64,000 nucleotides of DNA from the NCBI GenBank assembly GCA_014204635.1, contig JACHLS010000006.1, forward strand, positions 1 through 64,000. The letters are read 5' to 3'. Numbering within the stretch: position 1 is the stretch's first letter; every line of letters begins with the position of its first letter. Source of the DNA: Sporosarcina luteola (lineage in GTDB: Bacteria > Bacillota > Bacilli > Bacillales_A > Planococcaceae). The position numbers were made by a program, and so were the translations under genes. Below are positions 16,337 through 25,258 of this stretch, piece by piece. Under the pieces are notes generated by a model. It was given only the letters and a program-made list of their open reading frames with translations, made no database searches and had not been told where the DNA came from.

Positions 16337-17014
16337 CAGAAATCCTCTAACTCCTTCGCTATTCATCTCTCGCACTGTTAATTTCTCCTAATTAATAGCA
16401 TTCCTCTTTATGCCTGTCAAAATGGTAATATCCTCTACAATTCACAGATGGGTCTATGGCCGCCCTGTCCAAAGGTCCTCTCTCATATGAATCTTGTAGA
16501 ATCATGTCGATAATGCAATATAAACTTACTTGAAATTTTATAAATATCATGTTATTCATACAATATTATATGTTTCAAGCCTTTAGAATCATTTTCTAGT
16601 CTGCCGGACCAGGCATATTAAAAAAATTAGAAGATGATCCCACAGCTCGATTAAAACAATAATTTATCCCATAAAAAAACCCCGTCCACCGGAATACTCC
16701 GAGGACGGGTTTAATACGACAATGCACGACATAATCAGCTTGGCAGCGAACGATGGGCCAACACAAGAATCCCATAACTGGTTCCCCAAGTTTTGAAAGA
16801 GCCTTGATCGTTAAGCGTTTAACTTTAATCGGTAAAGAACTTTAAGATATAAAGTTTACAGCTTTGAACGCTGAGTTTTGAGCTTTCTCTCTACTCAATC
16901 ATTTCATCAAATTTGTTAGATGCCGGTTTTCTATTTAACCCAAAGAAAAGCCGGTAAAAGAAGGGTCTTGTGGATATCGTTTTCGATTACTCATGCATTG
17001 CAATTCATTTATCG
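16337..17014. other. Intergenic region, 678 bp
   Basis: AT-rich in the first half (16500-16600). The only structured element I see is the terminator at 16672-16710. No frame with a ribosome binding site and no RNA gene recognised. Confidence 0.4.
16672..16710 (-). terminator. Intrinsic terminator
   Basis: Arms CCCGTCC and GGACGGG enclose a 15-base loop. On the minus strand seven T residues follow, placing it about 300 bp beyond the end of the gene at 17015. Confidence 0.7.
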
Positions 17015-17644
17015 TTAAATCGTAATGGTTGTAATGGCGTTGGATTCAGATAAGACAGCGTCGACTTCTGCTTTAAAGCTCGAGACCCGCTCTTCCCATT
17101 CCTCAATTCGTTTATCCAATTGCAGCGGGTTAATGAGGACGTATTCATTGCGTTCCATGAAGGACTTTGTGTGCAATTCGACCTCTTCTTTTTTGGCATG
17201 CTCTTTATTGCCAAGAATGGCGGTCAAGTAGTCTTCCAATCGGTTTGGCAACGACTCGTTTTCCATTGTTAGTTTATTGATGGCCATCCGGCGTTTTGCG
17301 ATCATTGTAGAAAGCATTTTTTCTTCATAGGAAATGGAGGATTTGCGCTCAATTGCTTTCGCGACCGTCATTCTTTCCCCAGCAACCACAACTTCTGTAA
17401 TAGCGTTTGACTGGACAATCGCATCCTTTAGTCGGTTGCGCCGTTCAATCAATGACACTGCCTTGTCAAATCCAGCCTGGATTGTCTTCTCATAGTCTTC
17501 GATGGAAAGCCCATTGATTTTCTGTGCAGATTTCCGGTCCGTTGCAATGAAGTCTGCTTCATGGATCGCTTTTGGAATTCGGTCGTTCAATGTTTTAAGT
17601 TCGGACAATGCCCGATGAATCGACATCGTTTGCGTTGTAGTCAT
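17015..17644 (-). CDS. Hypothetical helical protein, phage-like
   Basis: The start is ATG 17644, with GGGGG seven bases upstream (the frame extends to 17746 without a site). The 209-residue product is soluble and mostly alpha-helical with heptad-like charge (SIHRALSELKTLNDRIPKAI, later RIEEWEERVSSFKAEVDAVL). It resembles helical proteins of unknown function that I associate with Bacillus phages and prophages, but there are no other phage genes nearby. Its N-terminal layout (a Leu-rich helix listing pairs for some kind of counting or scaffold) recalls the DIP1984-family protein at 20704. No function assigned. Confidence 0.6.
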   Translation of the reverse strand: MTTTQTMSIHRALSELKTLNDRIPKAIHEADFIATDRKSAQKINGLSIEDYEKTIQAGFDKAVSLIERRNRLKDAIVQSNAITEVVVAGERMTVAKAIERKSSISYEEKMLSTMIAKRRMAINKLTMENESLPNRLEDYLTAILGNKEHAKKEEVELHTKSFMERNEYVLINPLQLDKRIEEWEERVSSFKAEVDAVLSESNAITTITI

Positions 17645-18263
17645 TCCATTACCCCCTTGTCGTACGGCAAGTCTACCATAATAGACTTGTACATGGAATA
17701 ATTTCGGATACCTAACTATTCTTGTGCAAGGCTGTACAGAATGCATACGTGGAAAGCGGTTGAATAGAATTCCGGTATCCCACTTCTTCTACATGCTGAA
17801 CACCTTCATCAACTTGTCCCATGCCACCATTATAATACGCTACCCCAAAGAAATATCATATCTATTCATTCCACTTAAATATGGCTTAGCGCCTAACTAG
17901 GTTGTAAAGGTTCACCTTGGTTTAAGGTCAATCAAAATTTATGCTTATGCGTTAACAGTAGAGAAAACTACGATATTTCGACCACCATTTAAACGTCCAT
18001 TCTACCGCATGGAATGGGAAAGAGTAGGTTGATTAAATGGGGGTCCTTACAAACCACACACAATATACTAGTCATTTTGACAAGTATATTTGTCAAAATG
18101 ACCATGATAAGTTACAATCAATTAGGAAAGTTTACAACTTTGCTTTCATAAGTGGATAGCTCACATATTCAAAAGCAATAGAAGATCTATAAACCAACTA
18201 GGAAAGACCTTTTCCAAGATATCGTTTACTGAAGACAAAATTGATAAAAAAGGAGTCCTAAAA
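17645..18263. other. Intergenic region, 619 bp, with a possible gene remnant and a palindrome
   Basis: On the minus strand, about 17719-17862 is open for some 47 codons and encodes a protein-like stretch (GVAYYNGGMGQVDEGVQHVE...), preceded by stops and lacking a start with a site. It could be the tail of a decayed gene. The rest has no frame of interest, apart from the palindrome at 18071-18102 that precedes the metalloprotease gene. Confidence 0.3.
18071..18102. promoter_or_regulatory. Perfect 13-bp inverted repeat, candidate operator
   Basis: GTCATTTTGACAA and its exact complement TTGTCAAAATGAC are separated by GTATAT. The 32-bp site lies 162 bp upstream of the M50-type protease gene. Its size and TTGACA-like contents suggest a dimeric repressor site overlapping a promoter; there is no T tract as expected for a terminator. 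Confidence 0.5.
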
Positions 18264-19346
18264 GTGTCAAAAATATTTTCCCCCTTTTATGTATGCTTAT
18301 TAGCAGGAATTACTCTCATCTCGTTTCACTTTACAATATATTCCGAAACAACCGACGCTCTCTTTCTCCTGTTCGCCGGCATGTTTCTCGTGTTGCTTAT
18401 CCATGAATTGGGACACGTATTGGGCGGGCTAATCGCTGGTTATCAATTCCTGTATATGAGTGTTGGACCCATTACGATTGAATCGTCTCCCACCTTAAAA
18501 ATTTCACCAAATCATAACTGGCTCACTTTTGGCGGCGTTGCTAGCAGCATGCCCAAAGAAGTAGAAATGAAAAAGATCGTAAAACAACACAAATTATTTG
18601 CTGCCGGCGGACCATGTCTTACGTTGTTTACTTTCTGTATCTGCTTAATCGTGTGGATTCTAACCTCTAGCGAGTTTGTTTTCTACTTGGTTATCATGAA
18701 TATTGCCATATTCTTTGCAACTGCAATTCCGTTTACAGGAACCTTCAAGTCTGATGGACGAGTTTTTATGATTCTTCACAAAGAAGGAGAAGAGGCAAAA
18801 AAAACAGTTACCGAGCTAATAATAATGAAAGAAATGTTATCTGCAAAAAGAGTAGAAGATTGGGAAGAGGAATTAATTCATGAAGCAAAGCGGGGTGAAG
18901 CAACCATTGAATCAGTGTTTATGGCAAATGTGTTGTTCTATTATTACCTTGTTGTTAAAGACTTTCCAACAGCTACTCAAACCATCGATTCTTACAAAAA
19001 GCTGCCATTTGATAAAAAGCATAGCTTGCAGCTGCAATTCATTCAGCATGTTCGTCAGATTGATAGCTTCATCTCAAACACGCCTGATGTCAGTTTGATA
19101 AGAGAGTTGCACAAGAGAATGAATAAAATCGAACCCGTGAGTATGAAAAGAAGCAAAGCCATGATTGCTTATTTAGAAGGAGCCACTGGAAAAGCCGAAC
19201 AATTGCTTACCGAACTGGATGAACAATGTGGAAAGCATATAAAACAATATGGATTTTGGGAGGTAGAACTTAAGCTTACACAATTACTAAGAGAAAAAAT
19301 GTTGAGTCAAAACGAGCGAAAATTGGACCTATTTGGCGATGTATAG
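18264..19346 (+). CDS. M50-family (site-2 protease-like) membrane metalloprotease
   Basis: The product is a 360-residue membrane protein starting at GTG 18264 behind AAGGAGTCC. The first 180 residues have about five hydrophobic segments. The zinc motif HELGH lies at about residues 47-51 (LLIHELGHVLGGLIAG), and a second-site aspartate candidate is in GTFKSDGR, matching the usual N/DG element of intramembrane proteases. The C-terminal half is cytosolic, helical and TPR-like (DFPTATQTIDSYKKLPF, KAEQLLTELDEQ). Substrate unknown. It precedes a regulator/DUF3169 pair but with a 138-bp gap. Confidence 0.8.
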   Translation: MSKIFSPFYVCLLAGITLISFHFTIYSETTDALFLLFAGMFLVLLIHELGHVLGGLIAGYQFLYMSVGPITIESSPTLKISPNHNWLTFGGVASSMPKEVEMKKIVKQHKLFAAGGPCLTLFTFCICLIVWILTSSEFVFYLVIMNIAIFFATAIPFTGTFKSDGRVFMILHKEGEEAKKTVTELIIMKEMLSAKRVEDWEEELIHEAKRGEATIESVFMANVLFYYYLVVKDFPTATQTIDSYKKLPFDKKHSLQLQFIQHVRQIDSFISNTPDVSLIRELHKRMNKIEPVSMKRSKAMIAYLEGATGKAEQLLTELDEQCGKHIKQYGFWEVELKLTQLLREKMLSQNERKLDLFGDV

Positions 19347-19484
19347 TGTCTCGTAATAACTGGTTTAAAGGAGTTAGAGCTGAATTTGTTGTAGGCAAAG
19401 ATTATCTATTTTTCTCAACACACCAGTTTTAAACATTTTTATTTCAACGTATTTCATTACACTTTTGGATAAGAGGTGAGACAA

Positions 19485-19691
19485 ATGCGAACACGGTTAA
19501 AAGAATTGCGAGCACGGGATGGACTTAACCAGACTGAGCTTGCAAAGCGGGCGAAGGTGTCAAGGCAGACAATCAGTTTAATAGAGAGGGAGGAATTTAT
19601 ACCTTCCTTGCTCATTGCCGTTCGAATTGCCGTGATTTTTAATGAAGCGATTGAGGATATCTTTTTATTTGATAAGGAGGAATTGGAGTGA
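19485..19691 (+). CDS. XRE-family transcriptional regulator (small, YozG-like)
   Basis: This 68-residue Cro/CI-type DNA-binding protein consists almost only of the helix-turn-helix: RLKELRARDGLNQTELAKRA, then VSRQTISLIEREEFIPSL. The ATG at 19485 is chosen because AAGAGGTGAG precedes it; the GTG at 19476 lies inside that site. Such regulators often control the adjacent membrane protein. The downstream DUF3169 gene overlaps by four bases, so the two are translated together. Confidence 0.9.
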   Translation: MRTRLKELRARDGLNQTELAKRAKVSRQTISLIEREEFIPSLLIAVRIAVIFNEAIEDIFLFDKEELE

Positions 19692-20371
19692 GAGTGTTTG
19701 TTATGCTACTGTTAGGTGCTGTAGTAGGTTTCTTTGGAATGTATGCAGCATTATCATTTAATGTGATTATCAACTTTAATTCAATTGCGTTCGCAATTAC
19801 GCTTACACTTATTGCTATTAATGTTTTGCTCGTAGGATTTGTCATGGTGAGCAAACGGCAGATGAATCATATGGGGAATCTTGTTCTCTCGGGGGAAGAA
19901 GAAGACATGAGGGATGTGTGGCAATATAAGCGGTACAGCGATATGACGTTATGTTCTACAGCGTCATTTCTGATTGGCATTGGAGCCGTAGCGATTTCTA
20001 TAATTACCGGCCAGGCGATTTGGCTCACCATTGCTTCCAGTGTTATTACTAGCATCGCGGCTTTGCTTTCGGTTGTGGTGTCAAGTTCCATTACAAAATT
20101 ATATCCCGAGCGCTCGTTGCCATCCGTTTCAGAAAAAGATTACGCTAATAAGTTTCTAGCTGCCTCTGATGAAGGTGAACGATACGTCATGCTCCAAGGA
20201 CTTTATCGTGCATTCACTACTATGAATAACGCCCTGATTATTGCTTTGCTGTTATTTATCATCTACTCGGTTAGCACTGGCGATTCACAATTATTTGCAA
20301 TTTTTGTCATCGTCCTTGTCCTAATAGGAGCAAATGCTAGATATCATTTATTCATACGAAAGAAAACCTAA
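19688..20371 (+). CDS. DUF3169-family membrane protein
   Basis: The 227-residue product starts at GTG 19688, overlapping the stop of the XRE gene (GTGA). It has six hydrophobic segments in three pairs, and the conserved mid-section has YKRYSDMTLCS and a later DEGERYVMLQGLYRAF. That arrangement, downstream of a small XRE regulator, is the usual setting of DUF3169 (PF11368), a family of unknown function seen in regulator-plus-membrane-protein pairs. A terminator follows. Confidence 0.75.
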   Translation: MRVFVMLLLGAVVGFFGMYAALSFNVIINFNSIAFAITLTLIAINVLLVGFVMVSKRQMNHMGNLVLSGEEEDMRDVWQYKRYSDMTLCSTASFLIGIGAVAISIITGQAIWLTIASSVITSIAALLSVVVSSSITKLYPERSLPSVSEKDYANKFLAASDEGERYVMLQGLYRAFTTMNNALIIALLLFIIYSVSTGDSQLFAIFVIVLVLIGANARYHLFIRKKT

Positions 20372-20430
20372 GTGATAGGATCATTTAATTTTCGGCCAGT
20401 ACGTTAGGTTGTTTACAAAATACTAAAAAG

Positions 20431-20464
20431 AAGCTGTCGACATGAATCACAGTTGACAGCTTTG
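20431..20464 (+). terminator. Terminator after the XRE-DUF3169 pair
   Basis: AAGCTGTC...GACAGCTT stem with two G.T extensions, followed by TTTGTATTAT. No gene is seen from here to 20703. Confidence 0.7.
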
Positions 20465-20703
20465 TATTATAGATCTTTTATCCGTTTCATCAAGCCTTGT
20501 CATGCAGTCCCCCTGCCCACCCTCACTGCCTTCGCAAATTAGTACATGGTCGTTACAATAACAATCTACTTGTACACTTGTTACGGTACTGGGCTTTATT
20601 TGTTCATTGTATGTGGTATAGCCCCACTACCCTCAGTAAATCCAACTTATCCTGTTGGCGGATTCGTACTCACCTTTGCGAATAAGCAATTACCGACTGT
20701 CTC

Positions 20704-21159
20704 TTATAAGAGATCCACAGACCAGTTCAATCCTTGGATTTTCGTGTCCAGCTCCCGGAATTCCTTGGATAACTGGTCCACCTGCTTTTGAATTCCTACT
20801 ACATCAACGGAACTGATAACTTTGATTTCCGCCCGACTGTAACGGTCCGTCCGAACCGAAGCCTGCTCGGCAACTTTGCTAAGAACCAACCGCTTCTCCC
20901 ACAACTGATCACGTTCTGTCAGTGCATCGGCAAGCGTGCGGGTGTCGTCGAACGCTACAGAGCAATTCATTCGGTTGATCCGTTGAATGAGAGACGTCAG
21001 CTCTTTTAGGACATCATTCAATTCCGTCAACAACACATTCGGATCCTCCGCGGGTTGTTCTCCCTCTTGGATTTTCACATTATTCGAGATTCGCATTTTC
21101 AATTGTTCAATTCTTTTTTGATAGTCTGCCCGTGTGATTAACGCTTCCGCCAGTTTCAC
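20704..21159 (-). CDS. DIP1984-family protein
   Basis: GTG 21159 is taken as start: GAGGAG lies nine bases upstream and the product then begins VKLAEALITRADYQKRIEQL, as in the DIP1984 family, which normally starts (M)KLAEAL. The product is 151 residues, all alpha-helical, soluble, with conserved RINRMN, LADALTERD and WSVDLL at the very end. The family is widespread in bacteria and has structures resembling septicolysin, but its function is unknown. It is monocistronic, with a plus-strand coiled-coil gene behind it. Confidence 0.85.
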   Translation of the reverse strand: MKLAEALITRADYQKRIEQLKMRISNNVKIQEGEQPAEDPNVLLTELNDVLKELTSLIQRINRMNCSVAFDDTRTLADALTERDQLWEKRLVLSKVAEQASVRTDRYSRAEIKVISSVDVVGIQKQVDQLSKEFRELDTKIQGLNWSVDLL

Positions 21160-21387
21160 GAAACATCGCTCCTCTTCTTCAGTCATCATCTATCTTCCAA
21201 ACATCGCAATTTCTATTCCTCCTCTATAACCTTCTTCACGAAACTGCGAAATCCTCTATTTTTCACAAATAAGTCGTAAATAATGAATGAAAATAGGTTA
21301 CACGCCACTTTCCAATTATCTGGTGATTTTTTTGTCGAACTACGGTATACTAGTAGCAGCGTCATTCGTAATGAAAGAGGTGAAAAC

Positions 21388-21687
21388 GTGAGCAACTCCA
21401 GGAACCAGGATCTCATTCTGCAAGCGATCAGAGAATTATCAAGTCTCGTTAAAGAGAACAAGACAGAATTGAAAGACTTGCGAACTGCTGTCGAAACTAA
21501 CCACAGTGAATTGAAAGAATTACGGACTGTTATCGAGACTAACCACAAAGATGTCATGAGCCGCATCGATGCAGTGGAAGAAAATTTGAGTGAGAAGATC
21601 CGCAAAGTCGATGCTAAAGTGACTATTCTCTCCAATGAACTGCTAGAGACAAAGGCCGATGTGCTTCGGCTGCAGCAAGCTCGATAA
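21388..21687 (+). CDS. Small coiled-coil protein
   Basis: GTG 21388 has AGAGGTG upstream. The 99-residue product is almost entirely one long coiled coil containing near-repeats TELKDLRTAVETNHS and SELKELRTVIETNHK, then a second segment ending RLQQAR. Such proteins are annotated in Bacillus genomes as hypothetical. A terminator follows at once, so it is monocistronic. Confidence 0.65.
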   Translation: MSNSRNQDLILQAIRELSSLVKENKTELKDLRTAVETNHSELKELRTVIETNHKDVMSRIDAVEENLSEKIRKVDAKVTILSNELLETKADVLRLQQAR

Positions 21688-21696
21688 AAACAAGAT

Positions 21697-21740
21697 GCCT
21701 ATGACCAAGCCCTTTCGCCTGTTTGGTCATGGGCTTTTTA
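21697..21740 (+). terminator. Intrinsic terminator
   Basis: Stem GCCTATGACCAAG / TTTGGTCATGGGC with one wobble, followed by TTTTTATTTT. Confidence 0.8.
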
Positions 21741-21855
21741 TTTTCTCTTTCCCCCTCCCAAACTATAGATATTATTAGCCATCTTCACCTATTTATATTA
21801 AAGTTATAGAAAAGGCAGAAGGTAAAATACGGAACGAATTAGGGGAGGCAAAGCA

Positions 21856-22683
21856 GTGTCTAGATGTGAGGAACTATACGAATTTCTAATAAGCAAAGCT
21901 ACAGAGTTATCAGAAAGATGGTATCAAGAGGCGGACAAGACCTCTGGCGTTTATGCCTCGACAAATTCCAAGGAAATACGGATTTTGAAAGAGCAGAACA
22001 AAGAGTTCCATTTGAAGTTCTTTCAAGTGTTAAAAGAGGATGAAGACATTTTTCTGAAAAACTTTGAGGATTGGATTTTGGCTGTCGCTAAGGATGAAAG
22101 CCATCAAGTGACACCCATCAATTCCATAATGAAAGAATTTTATCGTGTACGAAATCACTACCTGGAGCTCGTTCAGCAGTTCACCAACGAGACAAATGGA
22201 ACCGAACAGGAATTGAATAAATGGTCGCAAGTCATCCTCGACACGATGGACCATGTGACGATCTGGTTTCTTGAAGAGTATGACAGGTATTCCATGGAAC
22301 GACTACATAGCCACCGTGAACTGATCAATGAACTTAGCGCACCGGTCATTTCACTCACGTCGAATACCGGGTTGTTGCCGCTAATCGGCGATATCGACAC
22401 AGTTCGCGCCAAATTCATCCTCGATGAAACATTGGAGCAGTGTGCGGGAAAAGGCTTGGATCGCTTATTCATCGATCTGTCCGGCGTTCTCGTTGTCGAT
22501 ACAATGGTTGCCCAGCAATTGTTCCAACTGCATGAGTCGCTTCGACTGCTCGGTATAAAAACGACGCTTTGCGGCATCCGCCCGGAAATCGCCCAAACGG
22601 CCACGCAGCTCGGTCTTTCATTCGAAAACATCTCTATCTCCTCCACATTGCAACGGGCATTACAAGCCTCCGTACTGCAATGA
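21856..22683 (+). CDS. RsbR-family stressosome protein (STAS domain)
   Basis: The 275-residue product starts at GTG 21856 behind AGGGGAGG. The N-terminal half (to about 150) is the non-heme-globin-like sensor region of RsbR paralogues. The C-terminal STAS domain (about 160-275) shows VISLTSNTGLLPLIGDID, DLSGVLVVDTMVAQQLF and GIRPEIAQTATQLG, with the two conserved threonines that RsbT phosphorylates (in VVDTMV and EIAQT). Paralogues of RsbRA-D sit in the stressosome, which releases RsbT to activate SigB. Monocistronic with a strong terminator. Confidence 0.88.
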   Translation: MSRCEELYEFLISKATELSERWYQEADKTSGVYASTNSKEIRILKEQNKEFHLKFFQVLKEDEDIFLKNFEDWILAVAKDESHQVTPINSIMKEFYRVRNHYLELVQQFTNETNGTEQELNKWSQVILDTMDHVTIWFLEEYDRYSMERLHSHRELINELSAPVISLTSNTGLLPLIGDIDTVRAKFILDETLEQCAGKGLDRLFIDLSGVLVVDTMVAQQLFQLHESLRLLGIKTTLCGIRPEIAQTATQLGLSFENISISSTLQRALQASVLQ

Positions 22684-22687
22684 CCAG

Positions 22688-22716
22688 AAGGTCCTTGGCG
22701 GTTTGCCAAGGACCTT
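22688..22716 (+). terminator. Intrinsic terminator
   Basis: Perfect 12-bp arms AAGGTCCTTGGC and GCCAAGGACCTT with a 5-base loop, followed by TCTTCGTT. It separates convergent genes. Confidence 0.8.
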
Positions 22717-22735
22717 TCTTCGTTCGTAATGAGAA

Positions 22736-23107
22736 TCAAAACATTCCATTCTCATTCGGTGAATTTGCTTTAATGGGCTGGCCCACATCCCACATTTCAA
22801 TGATTTTCCCGTCATGAAAGCGGAACAGATGGATAACCGCTGCACCAAGATCGTCCTCATTCTGTTGGATATGGGAATAGACCATTACCCTTCCGTCTTC
22901 CTCTAATACCTGCTTCACGGATAGCACCTTTTCCGGGCTTTGATCATCATTCTCTTTCATCGCAAGCCGCAATGATTCAGCATCTCCAGGAAAATATGGA
23001 TTGTGGTGAATGAAATCGGGGCTTACAAAGGTTTTAAACGCGTTATCAATCTGTCCAGCTACGATGCTTTGAAGAAACGCCACTGCCTTATCTTTATTCA
23101 ACTCCAT
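22736..23107 (-). CDS. SnoaL-like / NTF2-fold protein
   Basis: A 123-residue protein with the SnoaL/NTF2 pattern: helical N-terminus (DKAVAFLQSIVAGQIDNAF), PDFIHHNPYFPG, and the final strand pair (HLFRFHDGKIIEMWDVGQP). These proteins bind small hydrophobic ligands; some are polyketide cyclases, others accessory proteins of unknown ligand. Start ATG 23107 has GGAGTAATCC upstream. It ends 20 bp before the deaminase start, so the two may form a unit. Confidence 0.8.
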   Translation of the reverse strand: MELNKDKAVAFLQSIVAGQIDNAFKTFVSPDFIHHNPYFPGDAESLRLAMKENDDQSPEKVLSVKQVLEEDGRVMVYSHIQQNEDDLGAAVIHLFRFHDGKIIEMWDVGQPIKANSPNENGMF

Positions 23108-23127
23108 CGGATTACTCCTTCCGTGAA

Positions 23128-23655
23128 CTAGTAAACCGTATCTGCTTTGATTTTAGCGGCTTCCCGCAGATGAACAACATGGTTTGGATTCTCCTCCCAC
23201 GCCCGCATAAGCTCTTGCTGCTTGCCTTTTAATACCACATCAGGCTCCTCAATCAATTCAATCCGGTCAATCTTCTCCTGAAAAACGCCCGCTGCCTTCG
23301 TTTTGCGCAAGCCTCCAAAGCCCATTTCGTCATTCAAAAGCCAAACCACCCGCTTGATTTTGGAGAACAGAATTCCTCCTGTACACATCGGGCAGGGCTC
23401 TAATGTGCTATAGAGCGTAAATGTCTTCTGGCGAATTTTGGCGTCAAAAATGGCTTCTCCCGCATTCCGTATCGCATCAATTTCTGCATGCGCGGTAGTG
23501 TCTTGGGCAGAATGGACACGATTCCGTCCGATGGCAACTAAGTTGAACTGTTCGTCCACAAGAACAGCGCCGACCGGATACGTATTTTCTTTTAATGCCT
23601 GCTCGGCCTGCTCGAGTGCCAGCTCCAAGTATTTTCGATCTTGTCCACTAATCAA
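23128..23655 (-). CDS. Nucleoside/guanine deaminase family protein
   Basis: The product belongs to the cytidine/deoxycytidylate deaminase family, 175 residues when started at TTG 23655 (AAAGGGGGATG upstream). Zinc-site motifs are complete: HAEIDAI (proton shuttle Glu) and EPCPMCTGG. The layout fits guanine deaminase or a related tRNA/nucleotide deaminase but the C-terminal 50 residues are longer than in TadA, so it is not the essential TadA. Upstream and downstream genes do not settle the substrate. Confidence 0.85.
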   Translation of the reverse strand: MISGQDRKYLELALEQAEQALKENTYPVGAVLVDEQFNLVAIGRNRVHSAQDTTAHAEIDAIRNAGEAIFDAKIRQKTFTLYSTLEPCPMCTGGILFSKIKRVVWLLNDEMGFGGLRKTKAAGVFQEKIDRIELIEEPDVVLKGKQQELMRAWEENPNHVVHLREAAKIKADTVY

Positions 23656-23690
23656 TGGACATCCCCCTTTCGGAATCAGGTATGTACTTA

Positions 23691-24179
23691 CTACCGGACT
23701 CTCATATTCTGCCTTTGCCTGCCCCATACAGCATAAGTGAGCAATCCAGCAAAGATTGTAGCACCATTAAACAGCAGATACGTGAATCCATTGAAATACT
23801 GGCTGTTGACATGCGGCGAGGCAAGGGAATCGGTAATCGACTGGATGTAGTCCCAGTCTACCCATCCATGGAGTTCCTTGTTCACTTGAAATAAATAGAT
23901 TCGATATCGTTGCTGATAATAGATACCAACACCAATGCCGACTGCCAATAGCGACAGCACACTTGCCACAATTGAAAACCGAGGCTGCTGCTTCTTAAAA
24001 ATAAAATACCATAGGATAAGAGATACGATAAAAAGAAGAGGCAACGGCATCATGAACAAGATTGCAACATTTCCATTCCCCGATATAGAGCCGGGACGGA
24101 CCGTCATCTTATTGATGAGCCAAAATAAGCCCGCTGACAAAACAAGCACACCGGTGAGAGTCAGGCAAATCTTTTTCAT
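23691..24179 (-). CDS. Hypothetical membrane protein, four helices
   Basis: The 162-residue product starts at ATG 24179 behind GGGAGGG. Hydrophobic segments lie near 5-25, 40-65, 75-92 and 135-155, with an extracytoplasmic loop YYQQRYRIYLFQVN before the last. No conserved family is recognised. It lies 18 bp after the NadX-like gene and is probably co-transcribed with it. Confidence 0.6.
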   Translation of the reverse strand: MKKICLTLTGVLVLSAGLFWLINKMTVRPGSISGNGNVAILFMMPLPLLFIVSLILWYFIFKKQQPRFSIVASVLSLLAVGIGVGIYYQQRYRIYLFQVNKELHGWVDWDYIQSITDSLASPHVNSQYFNGFTYLLFNGATIFAGLLTYAVWGRQRQNMRVR

Positions 24180-24197
24180 GCGCATCCCTCCCTTTGT

Positions 24198-24980
24198 TCA
24201 GCTTCCAATCCTAACGGCAGTTCTTCTGTTCTTGAGTGTCGATACGATACTCAACGCGGCAAGATAACTTGTCTTCGGATTCGAGGGCATCGGCATATTT
24301 TCGATTTCTAGGCGCATCTCTCCAAAATCCCCGGCAGCTTCGATGAAGTGAGTATTTCTATCTATGCCAGGATCTGCAATGACACGCACCATCGTTTTCT
24401 CTGAACCAATCCCAGCTAATGACAGCAACAATGCAACATTTACATTTTTCGGGAATCTCTCGATTGCTTCCCTCGCACACCCTTCGAATAATACTGCCTC
24501 TTCTTGGATGGGTTCCATCCCTAACGAACGAGGCGATTTTCTCGTTGTAATTCGAACATCACGTAGACCGCCTATGGCATTCGCGGATTGCAGCAGATCC
24601 AGTCCACCGATTGCTCCGGAAGGAAGATAGATTGTTACGGCATTCCGTTCCGCAAGCTCCCTAATCTCCTGCAAGAACGGCTCATCTTTAAATGCACCAA
24701 TACTGCTGACAATCAAGTCCTTTTTATTTTCCACTATCTTTTTCATATACTGGACAGCGGCCTCCACAGTTGCCGCTTCCACAACCAGGTCAATGGATGT
24801 CTGAAGAAACGCTTGGAAGTCCGTATAAAAAACAGCGCCGTATTGCTCTTCAAGCTGTCTCCCCGCCTCGTGACTCCGGCCAAACAGTGAAACAACCTGA
24901 CATTCCGTGTGCTTTTCTTGACTGAAAATTTCAAGTAAGTACGTCGCTATATTGCCTGTCCCTATAATGCCGATTCTCAT
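24198..24980 (-). CDS. nadX: L-aspartate dehydrogenase-like protein (NadX)
   Basis: The 260-residue product has an N-terminal Rossmann fold (MRIGIIGTGNIATYLLEIF; FGRS at strand 2) and the domain order of aspartate dehydrogenases: EAATVEAAVQYM, SSIGAFKD, LPSGAIGGLDLL and NPKTSYLAALSIVSTL. The enzyme oxidises aspartate to iminoaspartate for NAD synthesis, taking the place of NadB. No nadA or nadC is visible, so it could instead act on another amino acid; the family includes such cases. First gene of a small membrane-protein string on the minus strand. Confidence 0.8.
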   Translation of the reverse strand: MRIGIIGTGNIATYLLEIFSQEKHTECQVVSLFGRSHEAGRQLEEQYGAVFYTDFQAFLQTSIDLVVEAATVEAAVQYMKKIVENKKDLIVSSIGAFKDEPFLQEIRELAERNAVTIYLPSGAIGGLDLLQSANAIGGLRDVRITTRKSPRSLGMEPIQEEAVLFEGCAREAIERFPKNVNVALLLSLAGIGSEKTMVRVIADPGIDRNTHFIEAAGDFGEMRLEIENMPMPSNPKTSYLAALSIVSTLKNRRTAVRIGS

Positions 24981-25001
24981 GTTATCTCCCCATTTCTTTT
25001 C

Positions 25002-25184
25002 CTACCACCAAGGATACGTACTCCAGATGACAAAGAAGACAAAGCATACCAAAGTAAAGGCAGTGGAGATTTTCATGACTGTTGCGTTTTTTACATTCTT
25101 ATTTAGTACTTTATAAATGCCGAAATTGACTGCTATAACGGCAATCAGTGTAAGTAAGACCCAAATCCAATGCTGTATGTCCAT
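25002..25184 (-). CDS. Small membrane protein (60 aa)
   Basis: This short ORF has two hydrophobic segments (WIWVLLTLIAVIAVNFGIY and AFTLVCFVFFVIW) and the basic turn NKNVKN between them, ending TYPWW. It begins with ATG and GAGGTG upstream. Lengths and layout fit a family of two-helix proteins of unknown function. It lies 22 bp from the NadX-like gene on the same strand. Confidence 0.5.
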   Translation of the reverse strand: MDIQHWIWVLLTLIAVIAVNFGIYKVLNKNVKNATVMKISTAFTLVCFVFFVIWSTYPWW

Positions 25185-25258
25185 TGCTACACACCTCGTT
25201 TGCTAAAATGTTCCTGTATTCAGGGTATCACAACCAGAACTTTCCTGCTTTTTGCTTC

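Noticed and set aside
21213..21635. Minus-strand frame opposite the coiled-coil gene
   Set aside because: The plus-strand frame has a good ribosome binding site, heptad coiled-coil composition and a terminator; the opposite frame has none of these.
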